This document shows, piece after piece, positions 34,001-44,720 of a stretch of 64,000 bases of DNA. The position numbers were made by a program, and so were the translations under genes. This DNA is from Harmonia axyridis (taxonomy: Eukaryota > Arthropoda > Insecta > Coleoptera > Coccinellidae). The notes beneath the pieces were generated by a model. The model was not told the origin of the DNA. It did no database searches and saw nothing but the letters and a program-made list of their open reading frames with translations. How positions within the stretch are numbered: the first letter of the stretch is position 1; every line of letters starts with the position of its first letter. The stretch lies in NCBI RefSeq assembly GCF_914767665.1, contig NC_059501.1, positions 22,234,501 through 22,298,500 of the forward strand. The letters are read 5' to 3'.

Positions 34001-36181
34001 TGAAATCAATAGGGTAAATCTACTAGAATCAGACACGTTTAAACGTTTAGTTCTGTTTTGTTGGGAAAAGTTAGGGTAAACTTATTTCACTATTGTGATG
34101 CTTTTGGGGTTTTTAGTGTATGAATTGAATTGTCAATTGAAAAAATATTTCACGGTTATCCTAACAACAAAAAACGCTATTTATTGTCTGTAGGTTACTA
34201 ATTTGATAATTCGAGTTACATTGAGGCATAAAAAAAAAATGTTTGCAACTAGAACGGTTATCCTATCATCTAAAATATGCTTTTTATTTGTAGAATTACA
34301 GAAAAGATGAACCGAATCCTTCCTTCCACTCCAGATGGAAAATTTCCAGCATTAGATTATGTTAAATCTATTTGTCATATTTTGGATTTAGATCCTAGCA
34401 TTAGAGAAGCTGTGCTGAATTTGAAGAGTAATTTATTCAGGCTATTAGGTGAGTTTATGAATCATTCTCCTCTTTAGTAGTGTAATCTTCAACCATGTTC
34501 ACAAATTTCAGGTGTGGGAGAATTTTCTGACAAAGCCACTTGGAAAGATCATAATGTTTCTTACATAATACCGCAAGTAATATGTAAAGCTTGCAATCAC
34601 TGTAGGGACTTGGATCTTGGAAGAGATCCATATAGATCAGAGCATGCCTGGTTATGCCCTCTATGTAATACACCTTATGATAATGGTGAAATTGAAAATT
34701 TACTATTGGACATAGTCAATCGAAAATTTTTAGCTTATAATCTTCAAGATTTGCAATGTAAAAAATGTGCTCAGGTGAGATTTTCCTCCAATAAAATTTG
34801 TACTTTTATCCTCATCGGGAGAATGATGTTGAATTTCATCACAGCTTTTTATTTTCAAAAGAATTTAACCGATGAATTTTGGATTTGGGGATAGAAATGA
34901 ATTGTTGCGAATTAGTTCAATCGTAACTGGAGTTAGATTGAACTGATTAGAATATATTCTACTAGGCAGTGCATGTCAGTGATATTATGGCGTTAGTTGG
35001 CACAAGGAATTTTCAAGGTCATTTGCCATAAGATAATGATTTGTGTTGTATCAATTTGGGTATGGTCCGTATATCGTCGAGAATTTCAGAGCGGTTACTA
35101 GTGGTTTTCAATGTATCAGGTTACCTTCTTCGTATTTATGGACCGCTTAACACTTGTCAATGGTCAACTGAGTTTTTCATTGACAGAATTTTGGAGGTTA
35201 TAAATGGTTGATGTCTTTCAATTTTTAAATAACTAATAGTTCTTAATGGCTCTGAATAGTATTTGTTTCATAATGAAAAAAATAAAATTTTTGAGTGATG
35301 TCATGGAAAAAATTCATAAACAATAATCTGAAAATTAAAATGATAACTGCCAACCGGAGTGGGCGCGGTTACCGAACCTAACCAGAATAAAAGTACGGTT
35401 GCTCTGGTGACATCTTACTCACCGAAGTTTGAAAAAATAGTCACCGCTTTTTGAGGAATTTAACATATACGGACCACCAACTTACTAACCATAGTAACCA
35501 AGTTGATAAACGGACCATACCCTTTGTAAGTTCACAGCTGAATTTTGACATGGTAAAATCCGATATTAATTCTGTATAAAGTTGAAATACTTCCCTACAA
35601 TTAACTCTTCAACAAATTATGCATTTCAAAGAATAAACTTTCTAGAGAAAGAATCGGAAACAATTTTCAAGTTTTTCATTAAAAATATCAGAAGAAAGAA
35701 TAAAAAAACTTAAAAAACAATGCTCGTTTTAATTTCTCATCAATCTGTTTTATATTCATCATATTGATGAGTAACTTTCCGATGATTTTTTCATTCATTG
35801 TAAAAAACACAAAACTAAATTGAGATAAACTGAAAAATTGGAGCACTGTAAACATAATCAAGAGCGGTGCGCCGTCGCATCTCCTGTACGACAACAGACA
35901 GTGTTCCATTACTGAATTCAGAAGCTTTTTAAATTCCATAATGAAATGCCTAACCTATTTAATTTTGGATATCATGAAGGAATCGAACATAATAAAAACC
36001 TTTTTTTTTTCAGATAAAATTGGAAAATTTATTGAGGTACTGTTCATGTTCCTCTGAATTTAAATGCTTAATATCAAGAGAAGACTTGATAAAACTCATG
36101 GAAACATTCAAAACTCTAGCTGAAACTTTCGATATGCCAGCCCTACAAGAAACCATGGAGCAATCTTTAAAATTATGTTGA
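19052..36181 (+). CDS. POLE (PolE1): DNA polymerase epsilon catalytic subunit
   Basis: 27 exons: 19052-19134, 19189-19312, 19368-19586, 19639-19865, 20028-20275, 20394-20781, 21727-21920, 21985-22325, 23601-23793, 24914-25181, 25237-25410, 25464-25904, 26157-26522, 26725-26908, 27343-27633, 27688-27924, 27979-28166, 28724-29086, 29138-29372, 30085-30353, 31098-31439, 31494-31748, 32532-32667, 33025-33269, 34294-34448, 34512-34774, 36014-36181. Total 6597 nt, about 2198 aa, the family size. Proofreading domain: Exo I DIETT (residues 272-276), Exo II VTYNGDFFDWPF, Exo III YSVSDAVATYYL. Polymerase: motif A DVGAMYPNIIL (D623), motif B KCILNSFYGYV, motif C DTDG (857-860). A long inactive polymerase half follows. 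The C-terminus has Cys-A (C2080, C2083, C2104, C2107) and Cys-B with exact CX2CX11CXC spacing (C2138, C2141, C2153, C2155), the Fe-S/subunit-binding zone. It synthesises the leading strand in the nucleus. All catalytic residues are present. Intron 24 uses a GC donor. Confidence 0.97.
20782..21726. other. POLE intron 6, tRNA-like minus-strand segment
   Basis: A 945-bp intron. On the minus strand at about 20900-20950 the word TTAGCTTAGTGGTTAGAGC matches a tRNA D-arm / pol III A box, followed by CCAAACC. No matching B box is seen, so it is at best the head of an old tRNA-derived SINE. The rest is AT-rich without features. Confidence 0.35.
22671..22694. repeat. TTTA microsatellite
   Basis: Five to six tandem TTTA units in POLE intron 8. 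Confidence 0.7.
22815..23580 (-). pseudogene. Decayed jockey-clade LINE fragment in POLE intron 8
   Basis: Reading the minus strand, frames broken by stops give KITDLLDLFVCN, then LYMKTASSNNLSSDHTPIIA (the SDHxPI signature at the end of APE-type LINE endonucleases), TDWRLITENINLE, NFPIEIRQLLTEKRKDKY and LFAQHFADNFVPYDIPV. These follow in the order found between the endonuclease and the reverse transcriptase of jockey-type elements. The RT itself is missing. Several stops and frameshifts show it is dead. It lies antisense to POLE. Confidence 0.7.
23794..24913. other. POLE intron 9, with palindromic element
   Basis: The 1.1-kb intron holds the palindrome 24165-24433. The words around 23881-23935 (TATTTTCAAAGGTGAGTA, then a GTAGAATTCGTCA-like stretch) are loosely repeated in direct orientation at 24434-24485, so the palindrome may have landed beside an older repeat. 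Confidence 0.6.
24165..24433. repeat. Near-perfect palindromic element, family D
   Basis: Arms of about 130 bp meet almost without spacer near 24300. The left arm starts CATATCGTCGGCTAAGAGTG and the right arm ends CACTCTTAGCTGACGATATG. Only scattered mismatches separate the arms. The centre contains TTTATTCATGAAAATACATT and its complement, with ATT/AAT triplet runs. No coding capacity. Confidence 0.85.
27119..27139 (+). repeat. Interstitial TTAGG telomere-type repeat
   Basis: Almost four TTAGG units (27121-27139) in POLE intron 14. TTAGG is the ancestral insect telomere repeat. The short run is probably an interstitial telomeric sequence from break repair or chance expansion. Confidence 0.75.
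30715..30828 (+). pseudogene. Fragment of a DUF4817-like helix-turn-helix domain
   Basis: In POLE intron 20, after a TTTTCAG, an open stretch reads NFTIPEMADMNFIYDLAL and then NAKEAIRIEW. This resembles the insect helix-turn-helix domain (DUF4817) found at the N-terminus of transposase-derived proteins, where an EMADM.FIYG...NA.EA.R.Y pattern is common. Only about 38 codons remain. It is not part of the polymerase: exon 20 joins exon 21 directly in phase. Confidence 0.4.
31749..32531. other. POLE intron 22
   Basis: A 783-bp intron. A less AT-rich stretch at about 31840-31930 looks like an old repeat but has no open frame I recognise. The remainder is AT-rich and featureless. Confidence 0.4.
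33270..33271 (+). promoter_or_regulatory. Non-canonical GC splice donor, POLE intron 24
   Basis: The exon ends TTTAA and the intron starts GCAAGT. Joining to 34294 restores KITEKMNR in frame; the nearby GT (33274) would shift the frame. GCAAGT is the preferred GC-donor context. Confidence 0.8.
33272..34293. other. POLE intron 24
   Basis: A 1-kb intron with AT-rich sequence and a long A run near 33985-34001. I see nothing else in it. Confidence 0.5.
35057..35523. repeat. Foldback MITE, family B, full copy 2
   Basis: Lies in POLE intron 26. It begins GGGTATGGTCCGTATATCG and ends GATAAACGGACCATACCC, so the outer 17-18 bases are inverted. The whole is the reverse complement of 2215-2692 with scattered differences. 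Non-coding. Confidence 0.85.
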
Positions 36182-36301
36182 GAGGAAAAATAAATTACTG
36201 ATTATTATGTAATATTTATTTTATTAAATAACACTAATGCTCCTTATTATTTGAAATAATCAAATTACAGTATAATCCCCAAATCTTCATACTGTATCTG
36301 C

Positions 36302-37102
36302 TTACTTAGTCTCCATTTTAATTGGATCAATTGTTGGATCTTCAAACTTGAAGGTTGGAAATTTAGTCATATCTTCTCCTTCTTTTCCACCATATTGTCT
36401 AGCAACTTTCTCTAATTCACTTTTGAGTTCAGTTTGGAGTGCAGGAGAAGGTTCTACCAAGTTTTTTTCACTGCAAAAATTTGTTTCCTTCTCAATGATA
36501 TAAAGATATGCAAATTGATACTTTAGGAAAAATAATGAACGTAACTATTTTGTCGTGTTTTAGTAATAGTTATTTAGTATGCACAACCAATTATGCAAAA
36601 GGCGCCTCATTTTAGATTTTACTGAAGATTTTGAAAGTTGTTATCATGAAAAAAGATTTTCATTCAATAAATGCTAATTTCTCATTAGATATTATTTTTG
36701 GGTTTTATTTATGTGATATTTGTTATTTGATGCTATCTGAATGCACACTAATTGAGTGTTAATTTACAAAAACAGTTATATACTGCAAACCATATATCGT
36801 ATTCTTAATTTGATTTGGAATGAAAATTATTTGCAGCTTATTCTCATAATAAGAAATGAGCACTAACTAAAATTTGGGGAATGTAAGTGCAATACCAGCT
36901 TTTAGTCTTTTGAAGCTAAACTAAACATATTTGATATTTACTCATTGCTCTTTTGCCTATATTCTCTAATTTTGTCCAGGAAAAGTTGTTGAATGGGGTC
37001 TACTGCCTTTTGAAAACAAGGTGCTAATATTCCAATATTTCTGCTTTGGACTGCACTCCTTACAGATGTTTTAACTTGATTGAGAACACTGTAGTTCAGC
37101 AT
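36302..37102 (-). CDS. ATPsynCF6: ATP synthase-coupling factor 6, mitochondrial
   Basis: Two exons, 37102-36942 and 36470-36302, give 330 nt and 109 aa, the family length. The N-terminus (MLNYSVLNQVKTSVRSAVQS) is basic with no acidic residue, like a mitochondrial presequence. The mature part has the signature DPIQQLFLDKIREYRQKS, then a helical stretch (LQTELKSELEKVARQYGG) and the C-terminal FPTFKFEDPTIDPIK. In the family this is subunit F6 of the peripheral stalk linking F1 to Fo. The ATG sits directly after a TTTTCAG acceptor, so the 5'UTR is probably split; a longer in-frame upstream Met (37147) is intronic under this model. It converges tail-to-tail with POLE, 120 bp apart. Confidence 0.95.
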
Positions 37103-38025
37103 CTGAAAAGTGAATCTGTAGTTATGTAACTCATCGAACGCAGGCATAGGTTAAAAATTTTTTATCAAAACCCATGTAACATTGATAAATTAATTTGCTT
37201 ACATTGACGAAAATTTCAATATTTCTTTCAGAAGGAATAAGTATTCTTCAATAATTAAAATTATTCGGAGCAATAGCCGAAATACGATCGAACTGATCGA
37301 AGCAGATATCAATTTTTTTGACAGATAAAACCACAAAATTTTAGAATATCTGTCTCGTCTCATAGACAAACTAATCTTAAGTTTATCTATGATCTGTCTT
37401 TATTTTGTACTATTATAAAATTAAAATTAATTACTTCAATTTCATTTCTTGTTTTCATCTTCATCAATAGAATTCTTAATCTAGGATAGAATCAAAATAG
37501 TAGTTATAGTAAATTGGTGATTCACCTCCAGGGGACGACTAGATTAGATTTTTGAATTTGCTAATTATGTGTATATCATAGACATATTCTTCTTTTTCTT
37601 CGAAAAGAAGACGAAAAGTGTGCACGGTAACGAGGCCATAGACATATAATAATTATATATTATTGATTTATTATTTACCCTGTTCACTTTTAAGGATGTT
37701 TTTTATATATTTACAGGCTTGAAAAAGGGCACTGCCCGAAACGTTGCCTCATATCACAATTCTATAACAAACAATAAATATATTCAGTATTAACCCTGAA
37801 ATCAAATTTCACCTTACAATTATAATAATTACAAAAAAATATATTCTATATTATTCTATCACAGATTAGTCTGTGATTCTATGTCCCAGGTTTAATTAAT
37901 AACCTCTAATTGAATTGTCAAAACAGATGTTATTGATGTTAGTAAAATTAAGTCGTCAGACGTCAGACCTAAACAGCATATTTATGAAGACTTTGTGATT
38001 TTCATTGCTTTGAGGTAAAATCAGA
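37103..38025. other. Region between ATPsynCF6 and NKAP
   Basis: Divergent 0.9-kb region that should hold both promoters and the untranslated first exon of ATPsynCF6; none is clearly delimited. It also holds a second hammerhead-like/Penelope-end relic at 37713-37815. Confidence 0.5.
37713..37815 (+). repeat. Penelope-type terminal relic with hammerhead-like motif
   Basis: CTTGAAA, a GGGC / GCCC helix, then GAAACGTTGC (37738-37747) resembles the PLE terminal motif at 6818-6850 (CTGAGGA, GGGAA / TTCCC, GAAACGTTGC) and is likewise followed by AATAAAT-rich sequence and a TTTCACCTT end. The CUGANGA half is degenerate here (CUUGAAA). No RT is nearby, so this is a solitary or decayed terminal repeat. 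Confidence 0.45.
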
Positions 38026-39127
38026 ATGATATCGCCAAGTAGAAAACATAAAAGGTCAAGATCTCCGTGTAGCAGAAGACGCAGATCAAGATCCAACAGC
38101 AGGCAAAGGAAAAGATCAAGATCCAACAGCAAGCAGAGGAAAAGATCAAGATCAAGAAGTAAATCACATAAATATCAAAGAAGAGGAACAACTGCCTTCA
38201 ATTCAGATCATGATTCAAGAAGACATCTTGATAGTTCAAGATTAGAAGAATATCTCGAAGGCAGAAGACGAGAGAGAGAACTTCTAGGAATGACCGACCC
38301 TCCATTTTTTTGGGGAAAATCTCCTGATAGGGAAAGGTGAGAATATTCATATTAGATAAGAACGACCCTTTCAAAATAAATTGTAACATCTATGTCTGTA
38401 ACATTTATAAAATGAATTTCTTCAATTTCAAGTATTCAAAATTGATATTTCTATATTTTCAGCGAAACTGATGAAGAAGAAGAACAAGAAAGGGACAAAC
38501 CTGTAAAGCATAAAAAAGATAAGAAAAAAAAGAAGGAAAAGAAGTCGAAAAGAGAGAAAAAGAAGCATAAGAAAGAAAAGAAAAAAAAGAAGAAGAGATT
38601 ATCCAGTAGTGAAAGTGATTCATCAAGTGAAGAAGAGGTTTGGGTGGAGAAAACATGTAAGTTAATTATCTCAGTTTATATAATATTATTTGCTGACTTA
38701 CTTTTTATATTATTATCCAGCAGCGTCCATATCATCGGATACTGAAGATGTACCTATAGGCCCAGAACTGAAACCACATACAACCCTGACACATAGAGAA
38801 ATGGGAAAAGCTCTTCTTCCAGGAGAAGGTGCGGCCATGGCAGCATATGTAGCAGAAGGGAAGCGTATACCTAGAAGAGGTGAAATTGGTCTGACTTCTA
38901 ATGAGATTGAACAGTTTGAATCAGTAGGTTATGTTATGTCTGGATCAAGACATAGAAGAATGGAGGCTGTGCGTATTAGGAAGGAAAATCAAATTTATTC
39001 TGCTGACGAGAAAAGAGCATTGGCAATGTTCAGTAAAGAAGAAAGGCAGAAAAGAGAGAACCTCATTTTGGGTCAATTTAGAGACATGGTAAAGTCTAAG
39101 CTTGCTGAAAAAAATAAAGATGAGTAG
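38026..39127 (+). CDS. NKAP: NF-kappa-B-activating protein (NKAP) homologue
   Basis: Three exons, 38026-38336, 38463-38656 and 38721-39127 (912 nt, 303 aa). Residues 1-50 are Arg/Ser-rich with RSRSNSKQRKRSRS-like repeats, as in splicing factors. LEEYLEGRRRERELLG follows, then a Lys-rich coil (about 115-150) and an acidic SSSESDSSSEEE patch. The C-terminal 110 residues form the conserved SynMuv/NKAP domain (HREMGKALLPGEGAAMAAYV, IGLTSNEIEQFESVGYVMSG, ALAMFSKEERQKRE). The family is nuclear, binds RNA and spliceosome components, and acts as a Notch co-repressor with HDAC3. Exon 3 follows a tandem CAGCAG, so a one-codon acceptor shift is possible. It is shorter than vertebrate NKAP (about 415 aa), mainly in the RS region. 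Confidence 0.93.
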
Positions 39128-40959
39128 AAAAGAGTAATTGATATAATGCTGAAAACTTTTATGATTTGTTCAACAGTGTTAAAAAATTCTGTATTTTGCT
39201 GTGGCCTTGTCGATTTTTTTCCTGAAGTTCAACCTACTACTGCGGTAGTAGGCAAAAAGTTCTCTGTTTTTCAATCTTCGAACTGGAGAAATCCAGAGAC
39301 AAGTAAGAATCTATGACAGAAACCTCAGGTGAACAACCAACTAGATCACGGCCAAATTTGCCAAAATTTTTCAACTCTGATAAAAATAAGTTACATATAA
39401 GAGAGATAAGAGGATAAAGAAACAAAGCAACTGATGGAATATCGACCTATGGAAAGGAAAAAAGGAGGATGGATACCTTAAGAAAAGCTGGAGAGAAGAA
39501 ATCAACAAAGCAATTTGTGTAAGAGAAGTGATGCTTTAGTGTACTCCAGAGAGGAATGGAAGAGAGCTACTGGGCAACGTTTTAACCAACAAATAACTGT
39601 ATATATTACATAAGATGGGATATTATTATTTGTAAAAGTAATATAAATAAAGTAGAATATTTTCATTTGCTACTTAGATATGAAATTTTTGAGTTCACAT
39701 TGAGTTGAGAACCTTATATGTAATCCCTCTAATGAAATGCTAATCTTGAGGTTAGTATTTTGTCCATTTGTTTAGTTGGGTTTTCTTTTATGAATGTTTA
39801 CTTATATCTTGTTTTTTATTCCTGAAAGAGGACTATTACCTCTGGAATATTGGTTTATAAATTGAATTTGAAAGCAAAATAAATTTTCTAACTTTCTGAA
39901 ATGTTGTTTCAATTAAATAATATTCATGCATGATAATCACACTGATGACTAACCATGTTAACATTGTTCTGTACTTGAAAGTATATCAAAAGATTTATCG
40001 CAACCAACAAATACATAACAGAAAATTTTTATGGAAAAAGAATGGAGTGGTTGCGCAGAAAATTATTTTAAAACTGCACTATCAATTGAATAGTTAGATA
40101 ACTTATTCAGGAAAAAAATAAATGTCTAAATTTGTCTTTTTTGAATAATTGAATATATATTTTAATGAATTTATAATATTAATTCAAATGATAAAGCAGA
40201 CACTTCCATTATTAATCAAATCAATTACAAAAGCTGAGGAGAAATACAACTTGCAATTATCTTAAACCATTTTGATGTTGGTTGCAAGGAGAGGAGCTCT
40301 GAGAAAATATAAATCAACTGAAAATATCTGTGTATCTAAAGTAAAATTCAATAATAATGAATACTAGCAGAACGAAATGTAGATATAGCAAAATTGCTAC
40401 TGTCAGGAAATTGACACTAATAAATACTTAGCAAAATTAGTATACATAGCCACTCCTATTCTTGGGTTGGATTTGTCACCGTCAGAGTTGATCTTCAATC
40501 GGATAATTGGTTTATAAATGCCCACTAGTAGGACATTCCTCCATACAAAATCTTCAAATGAAATATAATAATTTCTGAGGGTCAAAATGTTTCAATATCT
40601 CAGAGGAACAACTTCTGAGGTGAATACAACCCTAGTATGTATTAAATATTATGAACTTACTCAATTAGAATGAAGGGAAGATGTTATAATATCAAAGTTG
40701 TTCATTTATGCTGCCTGTGATTTGATGCAGTTAATGATTGGAGTTAGTTGAAAGGATTATTATTAATTTTTGCTTAATAAATATACTAAAAATATTCATA
40801 TCTCATTACAACAAAGCATTCATAACACATATAATAATAATTTGATCAAATCGAATAGGAATAAACATATTTATTGTAAGGATGAAATTTTAGAAATAGT
40901 AGAAGGTATTTTATATTTTCAAGTAATTCATGAAAAAATAAAATAAACTAGACAATAAT
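39128..40959. other. Convergent intergenic region NKAP / SEC13
   Basis: Contains the NKAP 3'UTR, a LINE 3'-tail relic (39437-39590), AT-rich DNA, and a candidate SEC13 poly(A) signal (TTTATT on plus at 40869-40874, 86 bp past the SEC13 stop). I see no further exon. Confidence 0.5.
39437..39590 (+). pseudogene. 3' end relic of a non-LTR retrotransposon
   Basis: Broken frames read YLKKSWREEINKAICVRE and, after a stop and frameshift, REEWKRATGQRFNQQ. The W-R-E-E-I ... R-E-E-W-K pattern is typical of the last residues of insect LINE reverse-transcriptase ORFs. Short and damaged, so the family is not assigned. Confidence 0.4.
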
Positions 40960-41939
40960 TCATTGATTTATTTGTCCAGAACCCTTTGAAACATCACTAC
41001 TAATACACTGCCAATTTCCCTCCAAGCTCTGTTTCCAAACTGTTACTATATTATCACCGCCTGAAACACTCAGAACATTTCCATATAAACACCAACTGAC
41101 ATTCCAAACAACGTCATCAAAGGTATGAAGTACAGTGGAGTTCCAAGATATAGCATCATCACTAGTCCAAATTATGACCCTTCTATCTTGTGAACAGCTA
41201 GCTATTGTGTGGTGGTGTAGACCAGCTGAAGGTGCCCATGCAACATCCCTTACCCAATCAGAATGTACTTCAAGTTTGCAAACCTGAAAATAAACTAGGT
41301 AAATTTTTGTATATTATAAACACTATGAATTACAACCTCAACCCAACGGTCCTGATCTTCCTTCCATATTTTCACTAAATTATCGCAACCACCAGAGACC
41401 AACATTTTTTTCAAGCTTGGTTCACTGTTATTATCAAGTGCAGATTCAGGAAAAACTGCAGGTGCCCAAGATACGGCATTGCAGCCAATTGCATGAGCAT
41501 TTTGAATTTTCTTAACATCCCATGAGTTAGTTTCCATTATATATGTAAGAATTGATATAGAACCATCACTACTGCCACATGCTAATATAAGGCCAAACTC
41601 AGCAGGAGCAAATTGAACAGAATTAACACTGGAGTCATGGTTTGCGTATTCATAGTATTTAGTGAATTTACCGTTGGCTTCCTTCCAAATAATAACTTTC
41701 TTATCATATGAACAAGAAGCTAATAAATTTCCAAATTTAGGGTGACTCCAAGCTATTTGCCAGACGGGTCCAAAATGACCCTTCAAGTCATCTAATAAAG
41801 CATGCCCATTCTTAATATCATAAACTTTTACACTGTTGTCCGAAGAACAAGTGGCTAACCTTAGGCCAAGATAATCGACCTCAGCATCATGTATCATATC
41901 TTCATGACCTGTATCTATAGTTTGAAGCAGGGTCACCAT
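40960..41939 (-). CDS. SEC13: Protein transport protein SEC13
   Basis: Two exons, 41939-41337 and 41283-40960 (927 nt, 308 aa). The start MVTLLQTIDTGHEDMIHDAE matches the family N-terminus. WD40 blades are visible: TCSSDNSVKVYDI, SCSYDKKVIIWKE, a GSSDGSISILTY repeat, SGGCDNLVKIWKE, SCSQDRRVIIWTS and SGGDNIVTVWKQ. That is the six-blade open propeller of SEC13, completed by a blade from its partners. In the family it pairs with SEC31 in the COPII coat at ER exit sites, and serves in the Nup107-160 nuclear pore complex and in GATOR2. The intron falls between blades in phase 0. It is close to full family length with no missing blade. Confidence 0.96.
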
Positions 41940-44720
41940 TTTTGTTAATTTAATAATTGATATAAATGATGGATTATTATTCTCGGTAGAATTGACACCA
42001 AACCTGCCAAATTTACAGTATTCCTACGTCATCACTCAACAGTCATTTGTGCGGAACATAGAAAATAAGTATATTAATCTTTTTTTAGCGCTCGTTCTCC
42101 AAAGAATCGTTATTTCGTCGCAATGTCTGAATTTTAAAATTTTTAACCAGAAATGATCTCGAACGATAAAGTTCGACTTACTGATGACGAATATCTCTTC
42201 AAATTTGTGCTGTAGTTCAGTCCGGCCAGCCAATCTTATACACGATAACTGGAAAAAAATCATCCAATATCATCATCATCAGAACATTCATAAGAATATT
42301 GGAAAATAAATACCAAATATTTCCGTGTACTAAATATACCGAAAATTTTGTTTTGGTAGCATCAAAGATCTAATAGTAAATAGATAACAGCCAGGTTTCT
42401 CGCTTGTTATTTGAGATAGAGCCTTGCGGTTTCCACGTTCCTGTCCTACTTTTTCGTGAAACTCAAATTGGTCTAATCAGATTTTGCAGAGATACAGAGC
42501 GATTTTGGAAATTGATACTTTTCGGACCCCTCCTTTATCTCCGAAGTTATAAGAAATAATGCTGAGCTAAAAACTACGTCTGAATCAGAATTCTGCGTAG
42601 AATGGAACACCCTGTATATCATTACTTCGTTGAATTCGTCATTTTTTTCCTTTCAAAATGATGTGATGCTATGTAGGAAGGATGTTCAGAAATGTTAAAA
42701 AAACACTAAAACATCAAATAATGATGATTTTTTGTCAATTATGTATTGTGGAAAATGGACAGCAATTTGAACAGTTTAATCTGTAAGATATTATGCAATG
42801 TTTATGAATGTTTGTATTATTTATTTGTTGCTATTAGGTAGATACCTACGTTTTGTTTTTCATGTTAGTGATGAGTGTTTCTTGTGTTCTTTGTTTGCGT
42901 ACTTTACTATAAATAAAAATCACAAAGGAAAATTATCCAATAGATTCCTTTTTAATATGGGAAATTCATTGCCCATTAACAAAAAATCATCATTATTTGA
43001 TGTTTTAGTGTTTTTTTAACATCTCTGAACATCCTACCTACATAGTATCATACATCATTTTGAAGGGAAAAAATAACGAATTCAACGAAGTATGATATAC
43101 AGGGTGTTCCATTAAAAAAAATATAGGTTTGTGTTGAATCTTCAAAACCATACCCCGAAAAAAAAAATTACGCCACTGGATTCTACGCAGAATTCTGATT
43201 CAGACGTAGTTTTTAGCTCAGCATTATTTCTAATAACTTCGGAGATAAAGGAGGGGTCCAAAAGTATCAATTTCCAAAATCGCCCTGTATCTCTTGAACG
43301 GAAACAGTTATGCAAAATCTGATTAGACCAACTTGAGTTTCACGAAAAAGTAGGACAGGAACGTGAAAACCGCAAGGCTCTATCTCAAATAACAAGCGAG
43401 AAACCTGGCTGTCTCACCCAAAATGGGATGCACTGTACAGAAAGGTGAGACGTACAATGCTCACAACTCGTGACCACAGGCCCAACCAATCGATGTTTGA
43501 TTGTTTCAACATATTAATTAATGAACCAATAATTAAACCATTTTAGATCATATGTGATTAACCTTCCCTTACCCTAGGTTGAAATTCAAACAACTTTATC
43601 CTCTCCTTTGTGGTAACGTGACATGAGGCTTTCTCTCTCTAATGTTGGAGTCAAGCCAATGCTCTGCAATGCACAACCGCTCAAGGGCGCATCTAGGCAG
43701 TTGAGATTTCGAGGGTATAAATGATATTAAATTCGAGAAGAAAAAAGGAAAGCACGGACTTGAACTTTAAAGCATGTGCCAGTTGTGCCCTTAGAAACCA
43801 CAAACTATATTTAGGTACAATTGTGGTCTCTGTTAGAGCAATTGGCTCATTAATTGCCGACCGCTAAAAAGCTCCCGACTTCAAGTGAGCCCTTTTGTTT
43901 TTTTATGAAAAATTGTCATGAATACTTGAGATTACAAATTTAATCGGCCATGAATTTTTAATAGGTATACTAATAGTTCATACTACTATAAATTAAGAAC
44001 AGCTTAATGTAGTTCACCGCAAGAAGTACCTAAAAACATTTATTGATGAGCTGTTCCCATCTCATTTAATTGTAGGAAAACATGCTTCTGCTGTTTAGAA
44101 TTCGGTTGATTTTGAATGCTGACCTCAAGTTATAAAATATATAAGATGATGACAAATTTTTCGAACTTTGTCCTATTTTAAGACTTCATAAGAAAAGAAT
44201 GTTATATGTGACAACTTTGAGTGATACCGCATAATGAAGCTGAATTAATGTACTTTTGAAAATATGAACAATGATTTCGAATTCAAAATACAAAGTGATA
44301 TTTTCAACCTGAACACTTCAAATGAGAAATAAGGGTTCCGGTCCTGGAATATTGAAAAAATTAATGTCTATGACTCGACCTCGGCATGTGTCAATTACAT
44401 CTCAAGTTCAATCAATTCCGCCGATAAGTTTGGTTCTGATGATGGTTTCATTAATTCCATGAATATGCAAACTCACCCTGTAGCTTTATTAGGAACGGCA
44501 GAAATTGATTTTTTGCAGTAATTTTTTGCGTACTCACCTCCACCTCTGGTAATAGTTTGTACAGGTACTCCCGGGACACTCTGTATACTGATATAAATTA
44601 AAGGGGTTCTGTCAATAGAGTATTAATTCATTGGAAAATGTATTGAAATATACATTTTAAAATATTGTTTTTTAGGTAAAATTTCGTAATATACAAAAAT
44701 TATAATATTTAGCAATATAA
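41940..44720. other. Intergenic region SEC13 / FAM20B
   Basis: The SEC13 promoter should lie at 41940-42380 but no core element stands out. Foldback family A copy 2 fills 42388-43439. From 43440 to 44720 the sequence is AT-rich with a few GC-richer patches (about 43600-43680 and 43800-43900) in which I find no coding frame or complete tRNA. Confidence 0.5.
42388..43439. repeat. Foldback element, family A, copy 2
   Basis: Same family as 10026-11194: arms 42388-42737 and about 42979-43439. The right end carries the full terminus (CCCAAAATGGGATGCACTGTACA). The left end lacks the outermost 25 or so bases and starts inside at ACAGCCAGGTTTCTCGC. The left arm also lacks two internal blocks present in the right arm. 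The spacer differs from that of copy 1. Confidence 0.85.

Noticed and set aside
37103..37147. Upstream in-frame Met giving ATPsynCF6 a 15-residue longer N-terminus
   Set aside because: A clear TTTTCAG acceptor directly precedes the Met at 37102, and the shorter start gives the family length with a typical presequence.
42036..42263. Minus-strand open frame upstream of SEC13
   Set aside because: No family resemblance and it lies in the expected SEC13 promoter; the SEC13 N-terminus is already complete.
43800..43900. tRNA-like words (GTTAGAGCAATTGGCTC) between SEC13 and FAM20B
   Set aside because: I could not build the acceptor, anticodon and T arms; no complete cloverleaf.
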